A stretch of 64,000 bases of DNA from an uncultured Pelagibacteraceae bacterium. Lineage in GTDB: Bacteria > Pseudomonadota > Alphaproteobacteria > Pelagibacterales > Pelagibacteraceae. The notes beneath the pieces are model-generated. The model was not told the origin of the DNA. It saw only the letters and a list, made by a program, of their open reading frames with translations, and searched no databases. The position numbers and the translations under genes were made by a program. Positions 22,294 through 32,346 of the stretch are shown one piece after another (positions within the stretch are counted from its first letter, which is position 1; every line of letters starts with the position of its first letter). Location: contig CACJSY010000004.1 in NCBI GenBank assembly GCA_902596205.1, forward strand, positions 41,934 to 105,933. The letters run 5' to 3'.

Positions 22294-23049
22294 ATGAAAA
22301 AATTCAAATATTTACGAATATCTAAAACTAAAAAACTTAGATTTATTGATAATTACTTTAAAAAAAAACTTTATATTGTTTTTTTGCATGGATTTATGTC
22401 CGATATTGAGGGAAAAAAACCTCAAACATTTCTTCGGTTTGCCAAAAAAAATAGGTTAGGTTTTTTAGCTCTTGAATACTCAGGTCATGGAAAATCGTCT
22501 GGAGAATTCACCAAAGGAAATATTAGCTCTTGGACTAAAGATACAAGATTAATAATTAAAAAAATAGTAAAAAAAAATAATTTTATTCTCATAGGTTCAA
22601 GCATGGGTTCTTGGATTGGTCTTAATCAATTTAAATACTACAAAAAACAAATTAGAGGTTTTATTGGAATAGGTTCTGCTCCAGAATTTCTTACAAGATT
22701 AATGTGGAACAAATTTTCACAAATAATTAAATCAGAATTAACTATCAAAGGTATAACAATTATAAAAAGCGGAGATTATGAATATCCTATTACTTATCAA
22801 TTAGTTAGAGACGGAAGAAAAAACAGAGTTTTAAATAAAAAGATAAATTCAAAAATAAGGGTTACAATGATCCATGGGGAAAAAGATGAAGTAGTGCCAG
22901 TAAATTTTTCAAGATTAGTGCTGTCTATTTTTAAGAATGCTAAGAGGAAGTTGAAAATTATAAGGAACGGAGATCACAGTTTATCTAACCCACGTCAATT
23001 AAAAATAATTATTAAAGAGTTAAACTATATCATTAAAGATTTTTTTTAA
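22294..23049 (+). CDS. Alpha/beta hydrolase
   Basis: VFLHGFMSDIEGKK, GSSMGSWIG nucleophile elbow, HGEKDEVVP, GDHSL. Confidence 0.85.
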   Translation: MKKFKYLRISKTKKLRFIDNYFKKKLYIVFLHGFMSDIEGKKPQTFLRFAKKNRLGFLALEYSGHGKSSGEFTKGNISSWTKDTRLIIKKIVKKNNFILIGSSMGSWIGLNQFKYYKKQIRGFIGIGSAPEFLTRLMWNKFSQIIKSELTIKGITIIKSGDYEYPITYQLVRDGRKNRVLNKKINSKIRVTMIHGEKDEVVPVNFSRLVLSIFKNAKRKLKIIRNGDHSLSNPRQLKIIIKELNYIIKDFF

Positions 23050-23895
23050 GCCTTCTTTATAAGTTGGATAAGTAAATTGATAATTAAAGAACTCTTTTAC
23101 TTTTCGATTGTCCACTTTTTTTGAGTCTTTATAAAAGTCCTTCAACATTCCATCCTCTAAAGCATCTAATTCAAGAAATTCCGGGGAACTTAATTTAAGT
23201 AGTTTCGAACCATAAGTAGCGACTTCTTCTTGTGATGCTGGCTTGTCATCTGAAATATTATAAATTTCGTTAGTTTTAAATTTTTTCATCGAGTGAAACA
23301 AAAGATTTGCAATATCTTCGACATGAACTCTTGAAAAAAAATGATTTTCTTTTTTAACTACTTTGGCCTGACCAGAAATTAATCTTTGTAAAATATTGTT
23401 TTGGAGAGAATAAATTCCAGATAATCTAAAAATCTGCAAAGGTAAATTATTTTCATTTGAAAATTTTAACCACTGATTTTCAGCTTTTAATCTTTTGATA
23501 CCACTATTTGATGTAGGTTTAGCATTACTGTGTTCGTTCACCCATTTGCCATTATGATTTCCATATACACTAGTTGCAGATAAGTAGGTTATCCATTTTG
23601 TTTTTGTTTTTTTAATTATTTCTCCAAAATTATTTATTACAATATCTTCCTCATTAGTTGGTGGAATTGATACTAATATAAAATCTGCGTTTTGAATTTT
23701 TGAATTTATATTTTTGTCTATTTTTTTATCATTAAATTCATAAGCATTGAAATCTAGTCCCTCAAATTTTAAATTATGGGTCTTTTTTCTTGAGCTGACA
23801 TTAAGCTCAATATCTTGATTTTCTTTTATAATTTTCTTGATAAAATATCTTGCTACTTGACCAAATCCGAAACAAAAAACTTTTAATTTGCTCAT
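23020..23895 (-). CDS. NAD(P)-dependent epimerase/dehydratase (extended SDR, YeeZ-like)
   Basis: VFCFGFGQVARYF Rossmann start; YLSATSVYGNHNGKWVNEHS; RLSGIYSLQNN; SRVHVEDIANLL. Confidence 0.85.
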   Translation of the reverse strand: MSKLKVFCFGFGQVARYFIKKIIKENQDIELNVSSRKKTHNLKFEGLDFNAYEFNDKKIDKNINSKIQNADFILVSIPPTNEEDIVINNFGEIIKKTKTKWITYLSATSVYGNHNGKWVNEHSNAKPTSNSGIKRLKAENQWLKFSNENNLPLQIFRLSGIYSLQNNILQRLISGQAKVVKKENHFFSRVHVEDIANLLFHSMKKFKTNEIYNISDDKPASQEEVATYGSKLLKLSSPEFLELDALEDGMLKDFYKDSKKVDNRKVKEFFNYQFTYPTYKEGLKKIFNDIV

Positions 23896-26800
23896 TTAGC
23901 TTGCCTTTTTTACACGAGGCTTGAGACTAATTGGATTTTCTAATTTATCTAACATTTCTATAGGGCAAACTTGTTTAAATTTTTTAAGTTCATTATCAAA
24001 ATTATTTAATATTTTTTGAGCAATTATTGAATTTGTTTCTTTAGCAAAAGTGTTTAAGTTAATTTTTAAAAAGTTTTTCCAGTGATCTGTTTCAACCTCT
24101 TGCCAAATTATTGAAGCTGGATTAGCATAATTTTCAAAAGTATTTTTTTCATCATAAACAAAGGCCATACCGCCTGTCATTCCTGCGCCAAAATTATCTC
24201 CTACTTGTCCCAAAATAATAGCTGATCCGCCAGTCATATACTCGCATCCATGAGCTCCACATCCTTCAACAATTGAGAAACTTCCAGAATTTCTAACCGC
24301 AAACCTTTCACCCGCCTGTCCTGATGCAAATAATTTTCCAGAGGTAGCTCCATAAAGAACGGTATTACCAATAATTGTATTTTCATTTGAAACTAAAGAA
24401 CTTTTCGGAGATGGACATACAACAATTGTTCCTCCGGATAATCCCTTGCCAACGTAATCATTACAATCTCCTTTTACAGTAAGTTTTACTCCTTTAGTTA
24501 GAAAAGCACCAAGAGATTGTCCAGCAGAACCTTCTAGTTTTATATGAATCGTATTTTCCTCTAATTTATTGTTACCAAATTTTTTATATACGTGGTGAGA
24601 TAACCTTGTTCCAACAGATCTCGATGTATTTTCTATCTTGTAATTAAATCTATTTTCTGAATCTATTTTAATCTTATCTTTTATCTCAGACCAAATCTTT
24701 TCATCGAGAGTATCAGGTACTTTATTAATATGTTTATCTTTACAATATCTTAAATTTTCACCTGGGTCTGCCTGTACTAATAAAGGATTTAAATCTAAAT
24801 CATCTAAGTTTGATGCACCCTTATTTACTTGAGTTAATAAATCAGTTCTCCCAATTATTTCATTAATTGACTTAAATCCAAGAGATGCAAGAATTTCTCT
24901 TACTTCAGTTGCAGCAAATTTAAATAAATTTACAACCTTTTCAGGAGTACCTGTAAATTTTTCACGCAAAGCCTCGTCTTGACTACAAACTCCAACAGGG
25001 CATGTGTTTGAATGACATTGTCTTACCATGATACATCCCATTGCAACTAAAGATGATGTTCCCATTCCATATTCCTCTGCCCCCATCATCGCAGCCATGA
25101 CTATATCACGGCCAGTTTTTAATCCTCCATCCGTTCTCAAAGTAACGTTATGCCTTAAATTATTTAATGTTAGAATTTGGTTTGCCTCTGTTAAACCCAT
25201 CTCCCAAGGTATGCCGGCGTATTTAATGCTAGTTTGCGGGCTCGCACCTGTTCCACCTGAGTGACCTGAAATTAGAATAATATCAGCTTTAGCCTTTGCA
25301 ACTCCAGCTGCTATTGTTCCTATGCCAGTTGATGCAACTAGTTTTACTCCAACTCTTGCTCCTGGGTTGATTTGTTTTAAATCATAAATTAATTGTGCCA
25401 AGTCCTCTATAGAGTAGATGTCATGATGTGGTGGTGGCGATATTAAAGTAACGCCTGGAGTCGAATGTCTCAACCGTGCTATCTCCTCTGTAACTTTAAA
25501 ACCAGGAAGCTGTCCGCCTTCACCGGGTTTAGCGCCTTGAGCAATTTTTATTTCTATTTCATTAGCATTATTTAAATAATCAACGGTAACTCCAAATCTT
25601 GCAGATGCAATTTGTTTTACCCTTGAGTTTGCACTATCTCCATTAGGAAGTGTTTTAAACCTTTTAGCATCCTCACCTCCTTCTCCGCTGCAAGATGCAC
25701 CTTTAATTCTATTCATACCCACTGCTAAAGTTTCGTGTGCCTCAGCCGATAATGCTCCGTGGGACATACTTCCGCTCCCAAAACGTTTTAGTATTTCTTC
25801 AATTGGCTCTACTTCATCTATATTAATTGGTTTTCTTGATTTTTTAAATTCTAACAAATCTCTGATATTAATTGGTGGTAGGTTGTGTATTCCAGCAGAA
25901 TATTTTTTATATTGTTCGTAGGATCCGCTTCCAACAGCACTTTGCAATAGATGAATTAGTTTCCCTTGGTACTGATGATCTTCACCTGTTTTTCTGTATC
26001 TATAAAGACCTCCGATTGGAAGCGTATAAACATTTTTTGCTTTGAACTTTTCATGAAGTTCTTTAATCTTTTTTTCAATTCCAATTATACCTATTCCTGA
26101 AATTCTTGAAGACATACCAGGAAAATAGTCAGAAACAATTGCTCTACTTAAACCTACTGCTTCAAAATTGCACCCACCTCTATAAGAACTAATTACTGAT
26201 ATTCCCATCTTCGACATAATTTTTAAAAGGCCAGCATCAATTGATTTTTTGAATTTACTTACACACGTTTCGAAATCTGATTTACCAAATAATTTCTTCT
26301 CAAATCTTTGATAAATACTATCTATTGCTAAGTATGGATTTACTGTTGTGGCGCCTGCTCCAATTAAAATAGCAAACGAATGAGTATCCATTGCATCAGA
26401 GCATTCAATGTTAAGAGAACAATAACCTCGTAAGCCATGCTTTACCAAGTGAGAATGGATTGCTCCTACAGTTAGTATGCTTGGAATACTTGCCTTTTGA
26501 TTTGAAATATTCTTATCAGATAATATTAAACAGGTGCTTCCTTCCCTTACAGCTGTCTCTGCCTCCTCTCTTATTAACTCAATTCTTTCTTTAAGAGATC
26601 TCTCAATATCAAAGGTGCAGTCAATTACTTTTACTTTTTTTGAAAAAAATTTTTTAAATTTTTTAAATTGTGAGTTTGTTAGTATAGGACTATCCAAAAC
26701 ATAAATATTTTCCTCTGTAAGATTATCAAAATCTAAAATATTACCTAAATTTCCAAATCTTGTTTTTAAACTCATAACTTTATTTTCTCTTAGAGAGTCT

Positions 26801-28392
26801 ATTGGAGGGTTGGTAACTTGGCTAAAGTTTTGCCTGAAATAATGTGAAACAGGTCTAAAATGACTAGATAAGACTGCAACTGGGGTATCGTCACCCATTG
26901 AACCTGATGCTTCTTTACCTTCCTCGGCCATCGGATGAAGGATTAACTCTAAATCCTCAATGCTTAGACCTGACAGGTACTGTCTTTTTCTTAGGTCCTC
27001 ACCTAAAAAATTTGGCTTTTCGTCCTCAGATGAAATTTTTTTCTCTAAGTCAATAATTTGTTTATTATATTTTTTATAATCTTTTGCCAAAAGATCTTTT
27101 ATTTCTTTGTCTTTAAATAATTTACCTTTTTTTAAGTCGATCGCAATTATTTGACCTGGACCAAGTTTTCCTTTTTCAATAATCATTTCCTCTGGAATTT
27201 TAATCATTCCCGTTTCAGATCCAGCAAAAAATAAATCATCAGAGGTGATTGAATATCTGAGAGGTCTTAAACCATTTCTATCAGAAGAGGCCAAAACCCA
27301 TTTAGCATCAGTCGCGCAAATAGCTGCTGGGCCATCCCACGGTTCTATCGTACTATTAAGAAAATTAAATAAGTCTTGGTGATTTTTTGGAACTGTTTTG
27401 CTTCTCTTCGACCATGAGTCCGGAATCATCATCAATTTAATCAATGGTGCTAATTTTCCTGAATGAGTCAGAAGTTCAAATACGTTGTCAAGTGCCCCCG
27501 AGTCTGAGGAGCTTCTAATAACTGGCTTTAAATTTTTAACATCTTTAAAAAGCGGGCTTGACATGTCTTGCTCGTGTATCTTCATCCAGTTTATATTTCC
27601 TTTAACTGTATTAATCTCACCATTATGTGCCAAGGTTCTAAATGGTTGAGCTAAATCCCAGCTAGGAAAAGTGTTTGTTGAATATCTTTGGTGAAAAATC
27701 GCAAATCTAGAAGTTAGTTTCTTGTCATTAAGATCTGGATAAAATTCAGATAACATTTCAGCTAGAAACATGCCTTTGTAAACAATAGATCTTGAGCTGA
27801 AAGAACAAATGTAGAAGTCTTTTATTTGTTTGTCTCGAGCAACTTTCTCAATTTTTTTTCTTGTTTCAAATAAATCTCTTTCTAGATCATTTGTTTGCAT
27901 CGACTCATTTTTTTTAAACATTACTTGTGCAATTTCTGGACGATTTTGATCAGCTGTTTTGCCTAAAACACTCGGATTAATTGGAACTTGTCTCCATCCA
28001 TATATGTAATAATTTTCAGCTAATAAAGCGGACTCAATGATCTCTCTACATTTTTCTTGTTCAGAATAATCTGTTCTTGGTAAAAAAACCATACCCACAC
28101 AAATTCTTTTGTTTTCATCAAGAGCATGTCCAGTTGATAAAATTTTTTCGTTAAAGAATTCTGGAGCTATCTCAATTTGAATACCGGCACCATCTCCAGA
28201 TTTCCCGTCTGCATCCACAGCTCCTCTGTGCCAAATAGCTTTTAATGCCTCGATGCCATACTCAACAATTTTTCTAGATTTTTTTCCGTTAGTTGATGCA
28301 ATCAATCCAACGCCGCAAGCATCATGTTCCATCTCTGGAGTATAATTAAAACTTTTTTCTAAAATCTTCTTATTCTTTTTATAATTTTTCAT
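23896..28392 (-). CDS. gltB: Glutamate synthase (NADPH) large subunit
   Basis: 1498 aa; CGVGLIAS N-terminal Cys amidotransferase, FMN domain GSMSHGALSAEAHETLAVGMNRI, CHSNTCPVGVCSQD, C-terminal GXGXG domain. Confidence 0.98.
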   Translation of the reverse strand: MKNYKKNKKILEKSFNYTPEMEHDACGVGLIASTNGKKSRKIVEYGIEALKAIWHRGAVDADGKSGDGAGIQIEIAPEFFNEKILSTGHALDENKRICVGMVFLPRTDYSEQEKCREIIESALLAENYYIYGWRQVPINPSVLGKTADQNRPEIAQVMFKKNESMQTNDLERDLFETRKKIEKVARDKQIKDFYICSFSSRSIVYKGMFLAEMLSEFYPDLNDKKLTSRFAIFHQRYSTNTFPSWDLAQPFRTLAHNGEINTVKGNINWMKIHEQDMSSPLFKDVKNLKPVIRSSSDSGALDNVFELLTHSGKLAPLIKLMMIPDSWSKRSKTVPKNHQDLFNFLNSTIEPWDGPAAICATDAKWVLASSDRNGLRPLRYSITSDDLFFAGSETGMIKIPEEMIIEKGKLGPGQIIAIDLKKGKLFKDKEIKDLLAKDYKKYNKQIIDLEKKISSEDEKPNFLGEDLRKRQYLSGLSIEDLELILHPMAEEGKEASGSMGDDTPVAVLSSHFRPVSHYFRQNFSQVTNPPIDSLRENKVMSLKTRFGNLGNILDFDNLTEENIYVLDSPILTNSQFKKFKKFFSKKVKVIDCTFDIERSLKERIELIREEAETAVREGSTCLILSDKNISNQKASIPSILTVGAIHSHLVKHGLRGYCSLNIECSDAMDTHSFAILIGAGATTVNPYLAIDSIYQRFEKKLFGKSDFETCVSKFKKSIDAGLLKIMSKMGISVISSYRGGCNFEAVGLSRAIVSDYFPGMSSRISGIGIIGIEKKIKELHEKFKAKNVYTLPIGGLYRYRKTGEDHQYQGKLIHLLQSAVGSGSYEQYKKYSAGIHNLPPINIRDLLEFKKSRKPINIDEVEPIEEILKRFGSGSMSHGALSAEAHETLAVGMNRIKGASCSGEGGEDAKRFKTLPNGDSANSRVKQIASARFGVTVDYLNNANEIEIKIAQGAKPGEGGQLPGFKVTEEIARLRHSTPGVTLISPPPHHDIYSIEDLAQLIYDLKQINPGARVGVKLVASTGIGTIAAGVAKAKADIILISGHSGGTGASPQTSIKYAGIPWEMGLTEANQILTLNNLRHNVTLRTDGGLKTGRDIVMAAMMGAEEYGMGTSSLVAMGCIMVRQCHSNTCPVGVCSQDEALREKFTGTPEKVVNLFKFAATEVREILASLGFKSINEIIGRTDLLTQVNKGASNLDDLDLNPLLVQADPGENLRYCKDKHINKVPDTLDEKIWSEIKDKIKIDSENRFNYKIENTSRSVGTRLSHHVYKKFGNNKLEENTIHIKLEGSAGQSLGAFLTKGVKLTVKGDCNDYVGKGLSGGTIVVCPSPKSSLVSNENTIIGNTVLYGATSGKLFASGQAGERFAVRNSGSFSIVEGCGAHGCEYMTGGSAIILGQVGDNFGAGMTGGMAFVYDEKNTFENYANPASIIWQEVETDHWKNFLKINLNTFAKETNSIIAQKILNNFDNELKKFKQVCPIEMLDKLENPISLKPRVKKAS

Positions 28393-28397
28393 TTGAA

Positions 28398-29843
28398 TTA
28401 AGCTGCTACCACTGCTTTATGTTTATTTGCTTTTAACTGTAAATATTTTTCAATCTGAACAGCAGCATCTCGGCCATCTCTGATTGCCCAAACTACAAGG
28501 GAAGCACCTCTTACAATATCACCTGCTGCAAATATTCCGTCTAAATTAGTTTGCATTGATTTTAAATTAATTTTTAAAGTTCCCCATTGAGAAACCACTA
28601 ATTCTTTAGCGTTAAATAAGTTTGGTAGATCTTCAGGATCAAATCCTAAAGACTTTATAACAAGGTCTGCTGGAATATTATATTCGGATCCCTTATCTAT
28701 TTCTGGCCTTCTTCTGCCTGAGGAGTCCGGTTCACCTAATTTCATTTTATTTACTTCAACCGCTTCAACTTTATTTGACCCGATAAAACTTTTTGGGCTT
28801 GTTAACCAAACAAATTCTACTCCTTCTTCAATTGCATTTCCTACTTCTCTTGCCGATCCTGGCATATTTTCTCGGTCGCGTCTGTATAAACATTTTACTG
28901 ATTTAGCTTTTTGTCTCACTGATGTCCTTACACAATCCATAGCAGTATCTCCTCCACCAATAACAACAACATTTTTTCCTTCTGCATTTAAAGTACCATC
29001 ATCAAATAATTTTACTTTATCGCCCAAACCTTTTCTGTTAGATGCAGTTAAAAAATCCATTGCAGGAAAAATATTTTGAAGACTATACCCTGGTATATCA
29101 ATTTCTCTAGCTTTATAAACTCCAGTTGCGATTAGTATTGCATCATGTGTCTCTTTTAATTCATATAAAGTTTTATCTTTTCCAACCTCAAAGTTTTGAA
29201 TAAATTTAATCCCGGAGTCTTTAAGTAGTTTTGTTCTTCTTTCGACAACAAATTTTTCTAATTTAAAGTTAGGAATACCATAAATTAAAAGACCACCTGG
29301 TCTATCGTATCTGTCGTAGATTGTTACTTGATATCCTGATTTTCTAAGTTCTTCTGCACAAGCCATTCCTGCGGGACCAGCGCCTATAATTCCTACTGAT
29401 TGTTTTAATTCTCTTTTAACTTTAAATGGTTTAACCCAACCTTTATCCCAAGCCGTATCAGTTATATATTTTTCTATAGAACCAATTGTTACAGTTCCAT
29501 GACCTGATTGTTCTATTACACAATTACCTTCACAAAGCCTATCTTGCGGACAGATTCTGCCACACACTTCGGGCATATTATTTGTGCTCTGTGATACTTC
29601 ATAAGCTTCTTTAAGACGACCCTCTGCAGTTAATTTTAGCCAATCAGGAATATTGTTACCTAACGGACAATGAATTTGACAAAAAGGAACTCCGCATTGA
29701 GAGCACCTACTTGATTGTTCAGTTGCTTTATTAGTTATGTAATCTTTGTAGATCTCATTAAAATCACCTTTTCTTTTATCTGTACCTCTTTTTTCAGGTG
29801 TCTCTTGTTTGAGATCAACAAACTGGAGCATTTTCTTTTTCAT
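28398..29843 (-). CDS. gltD: Glutamate synthase small subunit
   Basis: CSQCGVPFCQIHCPLGNNIPDWL; VGIIGAGPAGMACAEELRKSGYQVTIYDRYDRPGGLLIYGIPNFKLEK; VVIGGGDTAMDCVRT. Confidence 0.98.
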   Translation of the reverse strand: MKKKMLQFVDLKQETPEKRGTDKRKGDFNEIYKDYITNKATEQSSRCSQCGVPFCQIHCPLGNNIPDWLKLTAEGRLKEAYEVSQSTNNMPEVCGRICPQDRLCEGNCVIEQSGHGTVTIGSIEKYITDTAWDKGWVKPFKVKRELKQSVGIIGAGPAGMACAEELRKSGYQVTIYDRYDRPGGLLIYGIPNFKLEKFVVERRTKLLKDSGIKFIQNFEVGKDKTLYELKETHDAILIATGVYKAREIDIPGYSLQNIFPAMDFLTASNRKGLGDKVKLFDDGTLNAEGKNVVVIGGGDTAMDCVRTSVRQKAKSVKCLYRRDRENMPGSAREVGNAIEEGVEFVWLTSPKSFIGSNKVEAVEVNKMKLGEPDSSGRRRPEIDKGSEYNIPADLVIKSLGFDPEDLPNLFNAKELVVSQWGTLKINLKSMQTNLDGIFAAGDIVRGASLVVWAIRDGRDAAVQIEKYLQLKANKHKAVVAA

Positions 29844-29907
29844 GAGGTGTAAATAAGTTATGTTTTTACTTAATGATAGTACTTAAAGGTCAATAGTTAT
29901 TACCTAT

Positions 29908-29937
29908 ATTATAAAAAGCCCAAAAAATTAATGTCAT
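29908..29937 (-). promoter_or_regulatory. Putative sigma70 promoter of gltD-gltB (ATGACA-18-TATAAT)
   Basis: Reverse complement reads ATGACA TTAATTTTTTGGGCTTTT TATAAT, about 65 nt upstream of the gltD start. Confidence 0.6.
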
Positions 29938-29940
29938 TTT

Positions 29941-29959
29941 ATGCATACCTGGTATGCAT
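29941..29959. promoter_or_regulatory. Palindromic putative operator ATGCATACC-T-GGTATGCAT
   Basis: Perfect 9-bp inverted repeat with 1-nt centre, 3 nt upstream of the predicted gltD -35 box and upstream of divergent uppP. Confidence 0.65.
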
Positions 29960-30006
29960 TTGATATTGCCAATAAAAAAACAACCTTTAATTTTAATTTT
30001 TAAAAA

Positions 30007-30765
30007 GTGATTGAAATATTAATTTTATCTCTTGTTCAAGGAATAACAGAATTTTTACCTATTAGTTCTTCCTCACATTTAATATTAATTTCGGATTTTC
30101 TAGATTTTAAAAATCAAAATCTATCAATTGATGTAAGTTTACACATCGGGTCGTTTATTGCAGTTTTGTCATACTTTTATAAAGATATTCTTAACTTCTT
30201 TGACAACAAAATTCTCTTTTTTAAAATTTTTATCTCTTCAATTCCTCTAATGATAATTGGTTTTTTCCTTGTTGAGACTGGCTTTGTAGAGAAAATCAGA
30301 AATTTAAAAATAATAGCCTGGACGACAGTAATATTTGGTTTTTTTCTTTTTTTAAGCGATAAATTCAAATTAGAAAAAAATATAGAAAAAAATTTTACAA
30401 TGAAATCAGCTATTTTTATCGGGCTTTTTCAAGTTTTATCTTTAATTCCTGGGGTAAGCAGATCTGGTATCGCCATAACTGCCTCAAGATTATTGAATTT
30501 CAAAAGAGTTGATGCAGCCAAAATTTCTTTTTTGCTCTCTATTCCTATTTTGGGTGCTGTATCTTTATTTGGTCTTAAAAACTTGATTTTCTCTGAAAGT
30601 TCTTATTTTACAGCATCAAACTTAATTGCCATCTTCTTTTCATTTTTCACTTCCTTAATCACAATTAAATATTTTTTAATTTATATAAAAAAATTTAATT
30701 TAAATATTTTTGTTTATTATCGAATTTTGCTAGGTCTTATATTACTAGCTATTGCCTATTTATAA
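30007..30765 (+). CDS. uppP: Undecaprenyl-diphosphate phosphatase (GTG start)
   Basis: SLVQGITEFLPISSSSHLIL; FQVLSLIPGVSRSGIAITASRLLNFKR. Confidence 0.97.
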   Translation: MIEILILSLVQGITEFLPISSSSHLILISDFLDFKNQNLSIDVSLHIGSFIAVLSYFYKDILNFFDNKILFFKIFISSIPLMIIGFFLVETGFVEKIRNLKIIAWTTVIFGFFLFLSDKFKLEKNIEKNFTMKSAIFIGLFQVLSLIPGVSRSGIAITASRLLNFKRVDAAKISFLLSIPILGAVSLFGLKNLIFSESSYFTASNLIAIFFSFFTSLITIKYFLIYIKKFNLNIFVYYRILLGLILLAIAYL

Positions 30766-30897
30766 AATGAAAGTGAGTATTAATAATAAAAAAATTATAA
30801 AGATAAAAAAAAATATAACAGCTTTTTGAAGTGGTAAATTTAAAAGAAATTTCATTAATTATTTTTAATATATATGTAGAAAAAATCAAACAAAATT

Positions 30898-30974
30898 TGG
30901 TGCGCCTGCTAGGATTTGAACCCAGAACCTCCTGGTCCGTAGCCAAGCGCTCTATCCAGTTGAGCTACAGGCGC
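30898..30974 (-). tRNA. tRNA-Arg(ACG) with encoded CCA
   Basis: GCGCCTGTAGCTCAACTGGATAGAGCGCTTGGCTACGGACCAGGAGGTTCTGGGTTCAAATCCTAGCAGGCGCACCA; loop CTACGGA. Confidence 0.96.
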
Positions 30975-31019
30975 ATTTGTTGTATTAAAAAATTTACTTA
31001 ATAATATAAATAGCATATT

Positions 31020-32327
31020 TTGACAACAATGTACTTATCAAAAAATAATTATCTAAGTATCCTATTAGCTTTATTTCCGATTAGTTTTATTGCAGGAAAT
31101 CTTATAATTAATTTAATAACAGTATTACTAATTATCTCATCAATTTTTTTTTACAATAAAGAAATATTTAAAATAAAATTTTATTTTTTAGATAAAATTA
31201 TTATACTTTTCTTTTTTTTAGTTCTATTGAGCGGTGTAGTAAGTGCAATTGGATTTTATTTAGACGATTCTTGGAAAAGTCCGTTCAGAACTATTTTGCG
31301 ATCATCATTATTTTTTAGATATTTTCTTCTTTACCTTGTTTTAAGATATTTAATAGAAAATAATATAATCAATCTGAAATTTTTTTTTATAACATGTGCT
31401 CTTTCAGCTTTATTCGTAAGTTTTGATATTTTTTATCAATATAAATTTGGCCAAGATATTTTCGGATTTGAAACTGTTTGGGAAAGAAAATTAAGTGGCC
31501 CATTTGGCGATGAATTAATAGCCGGAGGATTTATCCAACGATTTTCTTTATTTTCTTTTTTTGTTCTACCTCTATTTTTTACAGAAAAATCAAAACAATT
31601 TTCAAAATATGTAATACCAGTTTTATTCATTATTTTTTTTACTGCAATTATTCTCTCAGGAAATAGAATGCCTTTATTGCTATTTGTTTTTTCTATATTT
31701 TTAATTCTTTTACTTACTAAGCAAGCAAGAAGGTTTTTTCTTCCTTTTATAGTTATATTTACGGTAATTTTTTCGATCATTTTTAACTTTAATTCTGAAG
31801 TAAAGACAAACTTTAAAAATTTGCATAAGCAAATTTCTAAGATTTCTATGATTATGCTCAACAAAGATCTAGGAGAAGAGAGAATTCCTCCATATTTTAA
31901 GGAGTTTAGTAGTTTTTATGAAACATGGAAACTAAATAAATTTATTGGAGGTGGAATAAAAACTTTCAGATATTACTGTCATCTTAGAGAAAATATCGAC
32001 AAAAATTCTGATTTTATATGCAACATGCATCCACATAATTATTATTTGGAAATCTTAACAGAAACAGGTTTGGTAGGACTCTTTTTATGTTTAAGCATCT
32101 TCTCTATAATTTTATATATTTCTTTCTTCAAAAAATATTTTATAGCCTCACCGCTTCAAAAAAATAATGTTATCGTGCCTTTTATTTTTTTATTTTTAAC
32201 TGAAATCTTTCCGCTCAAAAGCACTGGGAGTTTTTTTACCACAGGAAATACTACTTATTTATTTCTTATTTTAGCAATTTTGATTGGTTTAGTCAGACGT
32301 GAAAATTCAATTGAAAAAAAATATTAA
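31020..32327 (+). CDS. O-antigen ligase-like polymerase/ligase (start may be ATG at 31029)
   Basis: Polytopic; SGNRMPLLLF and HPHNYYLEILTETGLVGLFL motifs of the Wzy/WaaL family. Confidence 0.85.
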   Translation: MTTMYLSKNNYLSILLALFPISFIAGNLIINLITVLLIISSIFFYNKEIFKIKFYFLDKIIILFFFLVLLSGVVSAIGFYLDDSWKSPFRTILRSSLFFRYFLLYLVLRYLIENNIINLKFFFITCALSALFVSFDIFYQYKFGQDIFGFETVWERKLSGPFGDELIAGGFIQRFSLFSFFVLPLFFTEKSKQFSKYVIPVLFIIFFTAIILSGNRMPLLLFVFSIFLILLLTKQARRFFLPFIVIFTVIFSIIFNFNSEVKTNFKNLHKQISKISMIMLNKDLGEERIPPYFKEFSSFYETWKLNKFIGGGIKTFRYYCHLRENIDKNSDFICNMHPHNYYLEILTETGLVGLFLCLSIFSIILYISFFKKYFIASPLQKNNVIVPFIFLFLTEIFPLKSTGSFFTTGNTTYLFLILAILIGLVRRENSIEKKY

Positions 32328-32346
32328 TAAATATAGGCTTAAATAA

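Noticed and set aside
31436-31864. 142-aa minus-strand ORF opposite the O-antigen ligase-like gene
   Set aside because: Shadow ORF within an AT-rich polytopic membrane gene; no recognisable motif
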